Assembly: GCA_012931725.1 (NCBI GenBank)
Contig: CM022953.1
Span: 27,756,030-27,820,029, forward strand
Direction of reading: 5' to 3'
Origin: Litsea cubeba
Taxonomy: Eukaryota > Streptophyta > Magnoliopsida > Laurales > Lauraceae
DNA length: 64,000 nt
Part shown: positions 11,313-21,428 of the stretch, in pieces
Numbering within the stretch: position 1 is the first letter of the stretch
How the letters are laid out: each line of letters starts with the position of its first letter
Position numbers and translations under genes: made by a program
Notes under the pieces: model-generated
Database searches by the model: none
Seen by the model: the letters and a program-made list of their open reading frames with translations, nothing else
Told to the model about the DNA's origin: nothing

Positions 11313-11520
11313 CTAGCTGAGCAGGAAAAGAGGCAGGCTGAGCAGGACAGGAGGACACATGCACTTGAGGCCATCGTTCAACAGTTGGTAGCTGGGGCAG
11401 GGATAGATCCGACCAACTTATTCGACATCACGAGAGGGAACACTTTTGCTGCTGATGGCACAACTACTGGAGATGATGATGCGACCCTGGGTGGTGGGGG
11501 TGCTCACCTAAGCCCACAGG
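11313..11520 (+). pseudogene. CACTA (En/Spm)-type transposase remnant, 3' part
   Basis: Continues the transposase frame after the solo LTR-like insertion, with the charged helical segment AEQEKRQAEQDRRTHAL and then QQLVAGAGIDPTNLFD. The final exon-like piece runs to about 11520, where CAGGTAAAAA could be a splice donor. The Glu/Gln/Arg-rich helix is usual near the end of this transposase family. No further exon is recognised to the right. Confidence 0.75.
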
Positions 11521-12024
11521 TAAAAAAATAAAAAATCTGAATCTGAAATATATTTCGATGTTATTTCCTCCTTGTCAATGACTGGGTATCTCATAATTTG
11601 CACATTTTTGTACACTTTTTGTTCAACCTTTTCTATGATAGGTTTAGAGGTGAGCACGTCACTCGGCTAGGGATAGAGGTGAGGATTTCTTCTTATTTTT
11701 CTTTGTCAATATAAAGTGTGTTATAAAACCGAATTGCTTATTCTTTTGTTGATTATGTTATGACAGTTCGCAAATATGCTTATTCTTTTGCATGGAACAC
11801 CCTATGCTGTCCTGTTGTGACAAAACAATTATAGGATTTGTACTTTTACAATTTATTGTTCTCCTAACTTTTCAAACCTTTATGATGCAACTTTCTAGTG
11901 ATCTCCCTATTGTGCTATATTTACTAAGTTAATCGCATAAACAGGTATTACTTATGTTTCATTCCTTATATTTATAAAGAATCATGATGTAAACAATTGG
12001 ATCTTCATCTTGTTCACAATGTAG
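11521..12024. other. intron-like AT-rich spacer
   Basis: Between the last transposase piece and the first HMG-CoA lyase exon-like piece. No coding potential or repeat is seen; it ends in an acceptor-like ATGTAG. Confidence 0.45.
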
Positions 12025-12493
12025 GTAATTGGAGTCGAAGCTTCAAGGTTGAGTATAAAGGGACTGTGGATTACAAAGTCATATCTTGAAATGATACTAG
12101 AAAACAAAGGTATATCAATAAACATTTTTCCTATGATAACTTTCCTCTTCACTCCTATTTATTGCACATTGTGTATTTTATGTGTTGCTTTAGCTTCGGT
12201 CTTTTGCAACCCTAGTGCACAACCCATTGGGGACCCACAAAATGATATAGCTTTTCAATTAGTTGGATTTCTTCCTTGTGAAGACTCACATTAGATGCTA
12301 AATACTTCTGAGTTATTACTAATGTTTTCCTCTTCTCTTTTCTCACTTCCTTCATGTAATTATCACATTCAACTTCATAATTGTCTTAAAAAGTGGCGTT
12401 TGCAACTTTTAGGAGGCATACCATGGTTTGTGAAGATTGTGGAAGTTGGACTGAGGGATGGATTGCAGAATGAGAAGAATATTGTACCTACAG
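12025..12493 (+). pseudogene. HMG-CoA lyase gene fragment (two exons)
   Basis: The second exon (about 12413-12493) encodes FVKIVEVGLRDGLQNEKNIV, the N-terminal active-site region of 3-hydroxy-3-methylglutaryl-CoA lyase, the enzyme of leucine breakdown that splits HMG-CoA to acetoacetate and acetyl-CoA. Family members have VEVGPRDGLQNEK; here the conserved Pro is Leu. An upstream exon-like piece (12025-12109) joins it in phase 1 through a GT...AG intron (12110-12412). Its protein text is not one I recognise, but the phase match supports it as the preceding exon. At the end of the second exon the donor GT seems replaced by AT, and homology stops after IVPT. The rest of the enzyme is absent. Retained introns mean a DNA-level copy, not a retrocopy. 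Confidence 0.75.
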
Positions 12494-12845
12494 ATGGATT
12501 TCTGAAAGCTTTCTTCATCCTCAGTGGTAGCTTCTTCTTTCAAGCATGCCATTGTATGATATAGTGTGCATGGCATGGCAGTTACAGTATTTTATGTCCA
12601 TCCTTCATTAGTCAAGTACTGGTATTTGGTAACATTGTGGTCTCTTATGCCTTTGAGACATAACTATGAGATTTTTCCATGACATCTGTGTTGTCTTATT
12701 TTTATCAGTGTTATTCATCAACCTGTGTTGATGACTTTTTATACCATGCATCTCTTCTTTTTTTCGTTATACGCCATTGGTCTAGGTGATAGCTTCAGAA
12801 AGATCTTATATTGTCGATTGAAAGTGGATTAGTTGTATTCTACAG
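12494..12845. other. intron-like spacer between captured exons
   Basis: T-rich, with no recognised coding sequence. It ends in an acceptor-like TTCTACAG directly before the eIF3b exon, so at least the right part is probably eIF3b intron. Confidence 0.45.
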
Positions 12846-13044
12846 GTGGGGTGTCGGAAAAGATGATAAATATTTTGCTCGGATTGGGAAGAACATAATA
12901 TCTGTTTATGAATGAGAGACATTCGCCCTTATTGATATGAAGTCATTGGGAGTTGAGAATGTAATGGACTTCAGCTAGTCACCAACAAATTACATACTCG
13001 CATTGTTGGTTTCAGAGTTGGGTGGTGGAAATCAGCCAGCTAGG
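12846..13044 (+). pseudogene. eIF3 subunit b exon fragment with two stop codons
   Basis: One exon bounded by CTACAG and GGGTGAGT. The frame reads GKDDKYFARIGKN, then ISVYE, MKSLGVENVMDFS, and ILALLVSELGGGNQPAR. This matches the beta-propeller region of eukaryotic translation initiation factor 3 subunit b, the scaffold of the eIF3 complex. Two in-frame stops break it: TGA after VYE, where a Thr codon is expected, and TAG after DFS, where the family Trp is expected. The exon is alone; neighbouring eIF3b exons are not seen. It lies 350 bp after the HMG-CoA lyase fragment on the same strand, and the next element is inserted in its downstream intron. Confidence 0.85.
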
Positions 13045-13077
13045 GTGAGTAGAACTTGCCACGAATCATGTTAGGTA

Positions 13078-14310
13078 GCGGTTAGTTAGCTGAAATGGTT
13101 GTAAGCGGGAATGGAATGGAGACCGGAATGAGTCTGGAATGGAATGAGGTAGGAATAGTCATTAGCGTTTGGTATGCTGGAGGAATCAACCCACTAATTT
13201 CTGTTCCTACTTTTGGTACGCGAGAAAGATGCCCGGAATGGAATAAATTTTACATAAGTATGACCAAAATACCCTTGTTAGATGATGCATGGACTATATT
13301 AATATTCTATAGGTGGGGCCCACATAAGTTCTTCTCCTTTATAATCTTATAATAATAATAATAATAATATTAATGCATAGATTCTTTTATTATTATATTG
13401 GTGGGACCCACACAAGTTCTTCTCCTTTATAATCTTATTATTATAATAATAATGTATAGATTAAATTATTATTATATAGGTGGGGCCCACAGAAGTTCTT
13501 ATCCATTATAATCTTATTATTAATATATTGATAATAATGTATAGATTATATTATTATTATATAGTTGGGGCCCCACACAATTTCTTCTCCTTTATAATAA
13601 TATTATAATAATAATAATAATGTATAGATTATATTATTATTGTATAGGTGGGGCACACAGAGGTTCTTCTCCTTTATAATCTTATAATAATAATAATAGT
13701 AATGTATAGATTATATTATTTGGGGCCCACAAAAGTTCTTCTCTTTTATAATTTTATAATAATAATAATAATAATAATATATAGATTATATTATTATTAT
13801 ATAGGTGGGGCCCACACAAGTTCTTCTCTTTTATAATCTTATAATAATAATAATAATATATAGATTATATTATTATTATATAGGTGGGGCCCACACAAGT
13901 TCTTCTCCTTTATAATCTTATTATAATAACAATAATAATAATGTATAGATTATATTATTATTATATAGGTGGGGACCACATAAGTTCTTCTCCTTTTTAA
14001 TTTTATTATAATAATAATAATAATAATGTACAGATTATATTATTATTATAAAGGTGGGGCCCACACAAGTTCTTCTCTTTTATAATAGTGGTAGATGTGA
14101 AACAAGGGTATTTTGGTCTCAACAAAAACTAGATAGGAATGGAATGGCCATTCCTGCCCATCCCCAATGGAATGGCCATTCCTCCACATAAGGGAATAGG
14201 ATTCCGGAGGTAATGGTCATTCTGCCAATTTTTTGCCAACCAAACGCTGTAATGATCATTCCATTGGCATGACCATTCCATTCCGACCTTCATTACAGCG
14301 AACCAAACGC
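13078..14310 (+). mobile_element. TIR element with minisatellite core, copy 1
   Basis: The right terminus AGCGAACCAAACGC is the inverse of the left terminus of copy 2 (GCGTTTGGTTCGCT). The left terminus of copy 1 is a degraded form (GCGGTTAGTTAGCT). Subterminal DNA is rich in GGAATGGAATG on the left and CATTCCATTCC on the right, and further inner GCGTTTGGTACGC and GCGAACCAAACGC copies give nested inverted ends. There is no transposase, so this is a non-autonomous DNA transposon. The flanks (TTAGGTAG and CTAGGTGG) are similar but not a clean duplication, so the superfamily (hAT or PIF/Harbinger) is unresolved. Confidence 0.65.
13300..14090 (+). repeat. ~82-bp AT-rich minisatellite, 10 units (copy 1)
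   Basis: Units start with GGTGGGGCCCACACAAGTTC near 13314, 13401, 13481, 13563, 13647, 13721, 13804, 13884, 13968 and 14053. Each continues with TTCTCCTTTATAATC, an (AAT)n arm, TGTATAGA and an (ATT)n arm. The two arms are complementary, so each unit can fold into a hairpin. Confidence 0.9.
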
Positions 14311-14999
14311 TAGGTGGCGTTTGGTTCGCTAGAATGGTTGTAGGGCAGAATGGAATGGAGACGAAATGAGTCTAGAATGAAATGAGGCAGGAATAGTAAT
14401 TACCATTCCAGCGTTTGGTACGCTGGAGGAATCAACCCACTAATTCCTGTTCCTGCGTTTGGTACGCGGGAATGATGCCCGGAATGGAATAAATTTTAAA
14501 TAAGTATGATCAAAATACCCTTGTTAAATGATGCATGAATTATATTATTATTCTATTGTTGGGGCCCACAAAAGTTTTTCTCCTTTATAGTATTATTATA
14601 ATAATAAAAACAATAATAATAAGAATATATAGAATATATTATTAATATATAGGTGGGACCCACACAAGTTCTTCTCCTTTATATTTTTATTATTATTATA
14701 ATAATAATATATAGATTATATTATTATTATATAGGTGGGGCCCACACAAGTGCATCTCCTTTTATAATCTTATTTTAATAATAATAATAATAATAATGTA
14801 TACATTATATTATTATTATATAGGTAGGGTCAACACAAGTTCTTCTCCTTTATAATCTTACAATAATAATAATAACAATAATAATGTGTAGATTATATTA
14901 TTATTGTATAGGTGGGGCCCACACAAGTTCTTCTCCTTTATAATCTTATAATGATAATAATAATAATAATCATAATAATATATAGATTATATTATTATT

Positions 15000-15004
15000 A
15001 TATA
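15000..15004. repeat. 5-bp target duplication ATATA (partner 17331-17335)
   Basis: ATATA on both sides of the solo LTR 15005-17330. The target is the AT-rich minisatellite, so a chance match is less unlikely than elsewhere, but the TG/CA ends fit exactly. Confidence 0.85.
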
Positions 15005-15719
15005 TGTTGACACCAAAAATGTCACTTTGCCTCTTCAAGATCCAAAGAGCTACATGAAGTCGCAACCTGCCATAAATAGGCAATGCTGCTTCCAAAAATC
15101 AAATCTTGTCAGAATCAAACAAAAACTGCAAGATTCTTCCAGACAGCCAAAAGAGGAGTACACAAGAAGTTTCGGGCCATTTCAAAATCATTTGGCCTAA
15201 CTTCGCTTCTCCGACAGCTGAAAAAGAGCTCTCGGCGGCAAAGCTCTCCGGGACCATGGTTTCCAAGACAGAGCCTATGGATCATCTTAAAATGACTCCA
15301 ATAGGTTCCCTGTCAAATTTCAAGTCAATCGGACATCGGTTGACCGCACATCAAACCGCGACATCTTCATCGCGACAAAAAGCAAGTCTACTGGTGATAG
15401 GACCCCAAACGGCTTCAAAACTCAAACAAAAGCCTATGATTGGTCTTATTTATTGCTCAGCAGGCTTCACACCAAATTTCAGGTCATTCCGACATCGTTT
15501 GACCCAGTTTCAGCTTCTGACGGAAAATCGGCAGCTCTGCGCGACAAAGTCTTCGGCTTTCTCAGGAAATTGGAAATTTTGCAAAATAGAATGCAAGGAT
15601 TCTCATCAGGTTTCCTACAAAGAAATTAGGCCAATAAATGGTCAGAATGTCAAGGAAAAGTACAGGAGAAAAAAGAATCGAAAAACAGCAAAAACGGACA
15701 CAAAACGGGACACAAAAGG

Positions 15720-15815
15720 GGGAAAACCCCCCAGGGTCGCAGACCCCTGCGACCCTGGGCCAGGGTCGCCGGCGACCTTGGAACCCGGGGTCGCCGGGAA
15801 AGCCCCGGAAACCCC
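15720..15815 (+). other. GC-rich hairpin block in LTR U3
   Basis: CAGGGTCGCAG and CTGCGACCCTG form a perfect 11-bp inverted repeat around a 4-nt loop. It is followed by the 14-bp palindrome GGTCGCCGGCGACC and more GGGTCGC motifs. The block is conserved in all complete family T LTRs (for example near 19560-19640, 33535-33625, 50705-50795 and 59985-60060). Confidence 0.75.
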
Positions 15816-16456
15816 GGTTTTCACCGTTTTTTCGCAATTCGAAGAGCCCAGCCTCTGGTACTTTCCAAAATTCATGCTTTTGAGACACCAAGTCCTCTGA
15901 CATCCGTCCAAAACACGGGTCAATCGTCAAGAGTATCGAAAACAATATTGATCGCCACCCGGTCAACCAAAAAAAGTGTGCTTTCTACCCGACCGATCGA
16001 GAAATCGACAGGACAGATGGCACCGACCCGCTGTTGGCAACAAACACCTGAAATTATATGGTCATCTGATGTCGATCTACATGAAGATCCATCGATGATC
16101 ATCCACAGAAGAATCCCAAAAGACGTGGCACGGCCCGCGACTCTTCAGCTGCTCGGCGACCACTTAATGCGATTAATTGACTAACTTTATTACAGTCATT
16201 AATCCATTTCTTTGGACGGCCCAATCAGAAGCAAGCATTCGGGAGTTACAAGTCAAGAGATTCGTGGCATTTAACCCATGAAACTCCTCCCATCATGGCG
16301 ATTAAAGGCGATTAAATGCCCTCAATCTCCTCCGGCCAATCAGAAGCCAAGAAAAAGGAGTTACAAAATAAACAATTCAATTTTGTAACTCCTCCCATTA
16401 TGCGGCTTAATGACAATAAAAGCCCATAAACCCACCTAAAAGGCTACCTAAAAGCC

Positions 16457-16464
16457 TATAAATA
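16457..16464 (+). promoter_or_regulatory. LTR TATA box
   Basis: TATAAATA in the conserved context CCTATAAATAGGAGAGC. Confidence 0.65.
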
Positions 16465-17937
16465 GGAGAGCTCTCCAAGAAGAAAGGATAGACACAGAGC
16501 ATCAGAAAAAAAGCACAAACACACAGACAGACAGAAGCACAGAAATCCAGAGAAAGGAAAAAGAGAGAAAACTCTGCGGAAGTTCTACACCGGCCACCGC
16601 AACAAGGTGACAAAAGTCCCTTGGGGGGTACCCCCCCCAAGGTCCTTGCCTTCTCCTCCTGCCTCCAATGGCTTAGATATGGATTTTCAGCCCGTCTACT
16701 CGGCTTTTTATTGGACATAGGACCTCCTTTTGGTCTTTGTCCTCTAAAAACCCGAGGTTATAGCCAAGCCAAGCGAATCAATAGCATCCTCTGTTCTCAT
16801 CTGCATGGATGATGGCGAAGCCCACATATGGCTTGCGACCGTCAATCTAAACGGGTCCCCCACAATCTCCTGAGAAGTTAGATCCTCCTTTTCTTGCTTT
16901 TCATTATAGTTTGTATTTTTTTAAAAGAGACAAAAATCACAATTCTTGTCTTTCATTATTGATAAGGATTGTAAATCGGCTATAAACGCCAAAAATCGGC
17001 TATAAACGCCAAAATCGGCTATAAACGCCAAAATCGGCTATAAATGCCAAAAAAATCGCCTTTCACGGCAAACCAAGAAAAATGTCTCTTTTCTTAAATA
17101 TATGTGCAATGTAAAACTTGAAAGAAGTTGATTTCCTTTTTACTTGCGAAGGTTGATCTCCGGATCACCACTTGCAATTCCAAGTAAAAATAGAAAATCT
17201 GGCACACCCACACAAAAAAAAGAAATGTTGATGCACGCCCCTGCCCCCCGGTTACGAAAGGGTCGGACCCGACGGACTCCCACGTCCGCCGACCTCGGTA
17301 GGAACTCGAGCATTGGGGCGCGGTCCATCAATATAGGTGGGGCCCACACAAGTTCTTCTCTTTTATATTCTTGTTATAATAATAATAATAATGTATAGAT
17401 TATATTATTATTATATAGGAGGGGCCCGCACAAGTTCTTCTCTTTTATAATCTTATGATAATAATAATAATAATGCATATATTGTATTATTATTATATAG
17501 GTGGGGCCCACACGAGTTCTTCTTCTTTATAATCTTATTATAATAATAATAATAATGTATAGATCATATTATTATTATATAGGTGGGGCCCATACAAATT
17601 CTTCTCTTTTATAATCTTATTATTATAATAATAAAAATAATAATAATAATAAGGATGATAATGATGTATAGATTATGTTATTATATATAGGTGGGGCCCA
17701 CACAAGTTCCTCTCTTTTATAATAGTGGTAGATGTAAAATAAGAGTATTTTGGTCTCAACGAGAAGTAGAAAGGAATGGAATGGCCATTCTTTCTCATCC
17801 CCAATGGAATGGTCATTCCTCTACAAAAGGGAATGGGATTCCGGAGGTAATGGTCATTCCGGCATTTTTTTGCGAATCAAACGCTGTAACGACCATTCCG
17901 CTGGAATAACCATTCCATTACAGCGAACCAAACGCTG

Positions 17938-18045
17938 TCGCTGGAATGGTTGGAGGTGGGAATGGAATGGAGACCGGAATGAGTTTGGAATGGAATGAGG
18001 TAGGAATAGTCATTACCAATCCAGCGTTTGATACGCTGAAGGAAT
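17938..18045 (+). mobile_element. TIR element copy 3, left part
   Basis: It starts TCGCTGGAATGGTTGG directly after the end of copy 2 and lacks the outer GCGTTTGG of its own left end. It runs to the target site of E1 at 18041-18045. The remainder of the copy, with its minisatellite, is at 60789-61951. Confidence 0.7.
18041..18045. repeat. 5-bp target duplication GGAAT of E1 (partner 60784-60788)
   Basis: GGAAT immediately outside both E1 LTRs, in the subterminal GGAAT-rich part of TIR element copy 3. It ties together two LTRs lying 42.7 kb apart as one insertion. Confidence 0.93.
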
Positions 18046-20363
18046 TGATGGACCGCGCTCCCGGATGCCCCGGGGCTCCTACCGAGGTCGGCGGACGTGG
18101 GAGTCCGTTTGGTTCCAACCCTTTCGTAACCGGGGGGCAAAGGGGGGCGTGGATCAACATTTTTTTTTGTGGGTGTGCCAGATTTTCTATTTTTACTTGG
18201 AATTGCAAGTGGTGATCCGGAGATCAACCTTCGCAAGTAAAAAGGAAATCAACTTCTTTCAAGTTTTCCATTGCACATATATTTAAGAAAAGAGACATTT
18301 TTCTTGATTTGCCGTGAAAGGCGATTTTTTTGGCATTTATAGCCGATTTTTGGCGTTTATAGCCGATTTTGGCGTTTATAGCCGATTTACAATCCTTATC
18401 AACAATGAAAGACAAGAATTGTGATTTTTGTCTCTTTTAAAAAAAATACAAACTACAATGAAAAGCAAGAAAAGGAGGATCTAACTTCTCAGGAGATTGT
18501 GGGGGACTCGTTTAGATTGACGGTCGCAAGCCATATGTGGGCTTCGCCATCATCCATGCAGATGAGAACAGAGGATGCTATTGATTCGCTTGGCTTGGCT
18601 ATAACCTCAGGTTTTTAGAGGACAAAGACCAAAAGGAGGTCCTATATCCAATAAAAAGCCGAGTAGACGGGCTGAAAAGCCACATCTAAGCCATTGGAGG
18701 CAGGAGGAGAAGGCAAGGACCTTGGGGGGGGGGGGGTACCCCCCAAGGGACTTTTGTCACCTTGTTGCGGTGGCCGGTGTAGAACTTCCGCAGAGTTTTC
18801 TCTCTTTTTCCTTTCTCTGGATTTCTGTCTGTGTGCTTGTGCTTTTTTTCTCTGATGTTTCTGATCTTTTTTGATGTCCTTTCTTCTTGGAGAGCCCTCC
18901 TATTTATAGGCTTTTAGGTAGCCTTTTAGGTGGGTTTATGGGCTTTTATTGTCATTAAGCCGCATAATGGGAGGAGTTACAAAATTGAATTGTTTATTTT
19001 GTAACTCCTTTTTCTTGGCTTCTGATTGGCCGGAGGAGATTGAGGGCATTTAATCGCCTTTAATCGCCATGATGGGAGGAGTTTCATGGGTTAAATGCCA
19101 TGAATTTCTTGACTTGTAACTCCCGAATGCTTGCTTCTGATTGGGCCGTCCAAAGAAATGGATTAATGACTGTAATAAAGTTAGTCAATTAATCGCATTA
19201 AGTGGTCGCCGAGCAGCTGAAGAGTCGCGGGCCGTGCCACGTCTTTTGGAATTCTTCTGTCGATGATCATCGATGGATCTTCATGTAGATCGACATCAGA
19301 TGACCATGTAATTTCAGGTGTTTGTTGCCAACAGCGGGTCGGTGCCATCTGTCCTGTCGATTTCTCGATCGGTCGGGTAGAAAGCACACTTTTTTGGTTG
19401 ACCGGGTGGCGATCAATACTGTCTTCGATACTCTTGATGATTTACCCGTGTTTTGGACGGATGTCAGAGGACTTGGTGTCTCAAAAGCATGAATTTTGGA
19501 AAGTACCAGAGGCTGGGCTCCTCGAATCGCGAAAAAACGGCGAAAATCGGGGTTTCCGGGGCTTTCCCGGTGACCCCGGGTTCCAAGGTCGCCGGCGACC
19601 CTGGCCCAGGGTCGCAGGGGTCTGCGACCCTGGGGGGGTTTTCCCCCTTTCGTGTCCCGTTTTGCGTCCGTTTTTGCTGTTTTTCGATTCTTTTTTTCTT
19701 CTGTACTTTTCCTTGACATTTTGACCATTTATTGGCCTGATTTCTTTGTAGGAAACCTGATGAGAATCCTTGCATTTTAGTTTGCAAAGTTTCCAATTTC
19801 CTGAGAAAGCCGAAGACTTTGTCGCGCAGAGCTGCCGATTTTCCGTCAGAAGCTGAAACTGGGTCAAACGATGTCAGAATGACCTGAAATTTGGTGTGAA
19901 GCCTCCTGAGCAATAAATAAGACCAACCATAGGCTTTTGTTTGAGTTTTGAAGCTGTTTGGGGTCCTATCACCTGTAGACTTGCTTTTTGTCGCGATGAA
20001 GATGTCGCGGTTTGATGTGCGGTCAACCGATGTCCGATTGACTTGAAATTTGACAGGGAACCTATTGGAGCCATTTTAAGATAATCCATAGGCTCTGTCT
20101 TGGGAACCATGGTCCCGGAGAGCTTTTGTCGCCGAGAGCTCCTTTTCGGCTGTCGGAGAAGCGAAGTTAGGCCAAATGATTTTGAAATGGCCCGAAACTT
20201 CTTGTGTACTCCTCTTTTGGCTGTCTGGAAGAATCTTGCAGTTTTTTGTTTGATTCTGACAAGATTTGATTTTTGGAAGCAGCATTGCCTATTTATGGCA
20301 GGGTGCGACTTCATGTAGCTCTTTGGATCTTGATGAGGCAAAGTAACATTTTTGGTGTCAACA
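18046..20363 (-). mobile_element. E1 3' LTR
   Basis: A complete 2318-bp LTR in minus orientation, with TGATGGACCGC at its left edge and GGTGTCAACA at its right. The TATA box is TATTTATA at 18901-18908 on this strand. It has only three GGCGTTTATAGCC repeats (18330-18390) against four in the 5' LTR. By eye it differs from the 5' LTR (58466-60783) at about 20 positions plus a ~16-bp indel, so E1 is not very recent. Confidence 0.93.
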
Positions 20364-20378
20364 AATGCCCCCTCGAGG
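20364..20378 (-). promoter_or_regulatory. E1 polypurine tract
   Basis: Read on the minus strand, CTCGAGGGGGCATT abuts the 3' LTR start TGTTGACACC. The same junction occurs on the plus strand in E2 (49972-49986). Confidence 0.75.
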
Positions 20379-20591
20379 TACAGCGGCGAGTTGCTTAACT
20401 TTTGTAGTCGATGTGCCTCGAAGAGATTTTTGAAGGAGAGCCTGTGACTTGACCAAGAGTCTTTGAGCAGTCTTTCTTTTTGGTATTTGTAGCCTTTTGA
20501 GCTTCCAGGGGAATTTTATGGTAGTGAAAGGGATCACGTACCATCTCGAGGCAAAGTTTTGAAGATGACATCAGGGATGTGGATTTGGGTT

Positions 20592-20822
20592 TTGACCTTG
20601 TGACCTAACAGGCTATATGTGGCAGGTTAGGGGGTCGGGTTTGGTTTTGATCGTGTGACCCAACAAGCTGTATGTGGAATGTTGGGGGATCAATTTTGGT
20701 TTTGATCTTGTGACCTAACAGGCTGTATGTGGCAAGTTAGGGGATCAGGTTTTGGTTTTTGGTTTTGGTCTTGTGACCTAACAGGCTGTATGTGGAAAGT
20801 TAGGGGACCAGGATTTGGTTTG
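20592..20822 (-). repeat. ~58-bp tandem repeat with covarying hairpin arms, 4 units
   Basis: Each unit has CCTAAC ... GTTAGG (or CCCAAC ... GTTGGG in unit 2) around a loop containing GGCTGTATGTGG. The second unit changes both arms together and keeps the pairing. E2 has three units (49600-49765, inverse orientation). Confidence 0.8.
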
Positions 20823-21109
20823 AATTTTATGGAATGTCAATTTCAAGATTTTGGCTCAATTTGGTAAATGAGGCTGGATGGTTTGATTTTTGGAAGCTCA
20901 TGGGGCTTGGAATTCTCTTTGTATGGTTGAATCAACTCAAAAGAGGCATGAAACCATTTTTGTATGCTCTTGGTAAGAGGGATTTCTCTTTGACTAAAAG
21001 CCCAAAATTTTATTTTTATTTTATTTTTTTTTTTGTGCCTAGGTGGTCAAACCTGGCTCATATGGGCTAACCCTTGGGACCTTAAGCTTTTGAAATGGCT
21101 TAGATCTCA

Positions 21110-21362
21110 TATGGTATCATTTTTGTAAAGAATATCCAAAAATATCTCATTTGGATAGAGAATATCCAAGAATATCTTTACTTGGAGAGAATCTCTCATG
21201 ATCCCTTTATTTTGGGATAGAATATCTCAAGATATCTTTCTTTTGGGAAAGAATCCGTCATAGATTATATCTTTTAGGAGAAAATTTCTCATTGATTTCT
21301 TTTTGGGAGAGAATCCCTCAAGATATCTTTCTTTTGGGAAAGAATCTTTCTAATTTCTTTCT
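21110..21362 (-). repeat. degenerate ~50-bp repeats (AATATC/TTTGGGA type)
   Basis: Six or so imperfect units combining AGAATATCC, CAAGATATCTTT and CTTTTGGGAAAGAAT. Some contain local inverted repeats, such as TTGGATA with TATCCAA. Counterpart in E2: 49030-49275. Confidence 0.65.
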
Positions 21363-21365
21363 TTT

Positions 21366-21394
21366 GGTAAGGTTACTAATTAGTAACACTTACC
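21366..21394. promoter_or_regulatory. near-perfect 29-bp palindrome upstream of the antisense gene
   Basis: The core GTTACTAATTAGTAAC (21372-21387) is a perfect 16-bp palindrome, flanked by GGTAAG on the left and, after one extra base, CTTACC on the right. It ends 34 bp before the TATA box of the PMD gene and is kept in E2 (49007-49035). The position suggests a dimeric regulator site; this is inference. Confidence 0.6.
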
Positions 21395-21428
21395 TCTTTC
21401 TTCTTTCCTTCTTTGGTTTGCTCTCCTC

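Larger units (their letters stand above)
15005..17330 (+). mobile_element. family T solo LTR (2326 bp)
   Basis: A complete LTR from TGTTGACACC to GCGGTCCATCA with an ATATA target duplication and no internal sequence, so it is the product of LTR-LTR recombination. Parts in order: GC-rich hairpin block (15720-15815), TATAAATA at 16457, G/C-run palindrome (16619-16642), four GGCTATAAACGCC-type repeats (16976-17050), and a GC-rich end. Long open frames on both strands of the GC-rich part recur in every copy and show no protein family, so they are not called genes. The end text (GGAACTCGAGCATTGGGGCG) marks a subfamily distinct from both E1 and E2. Confidence 0.92.
14317..17935 (+). mobile_element. 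TIR element with minisatellite core, copy 2 (split by a solo LTR)
   Basis: It has clean inverted ends, GCGTTTGGTTCGCT at 14317 and AGCGAACCAAACGC ending at 17935, and about 1.28 kb without the inserted family T solo LTR at 15005-17330. Ten minisatellite units: five before the insertion (from 14561, 14651, 14733, 14823 and 14911) and five after (17336, 17418, 17500, 17582 and 17689). It lies head-to-tail with copy 1, separated by only a few bases. Confidence 0.7.

Noticed and set aside
15106..15900. Long open frame in the solo LTR (and its equivalents at 19464-20341, 33206-33998, 50376-51167 and 59901-60791)
   Set aside because: Present in GC-rich LTR sequence on both strands, broken differently in each copy, and matching no protein family. 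These are chance frames.
18327..18390. LTR GGCGTTTATAGCC repeats as microRNA or tRNA-like sequence
   Set aside because: Simple tandem repeat with short arms; no cloverleaf and no long precursor hairpin.
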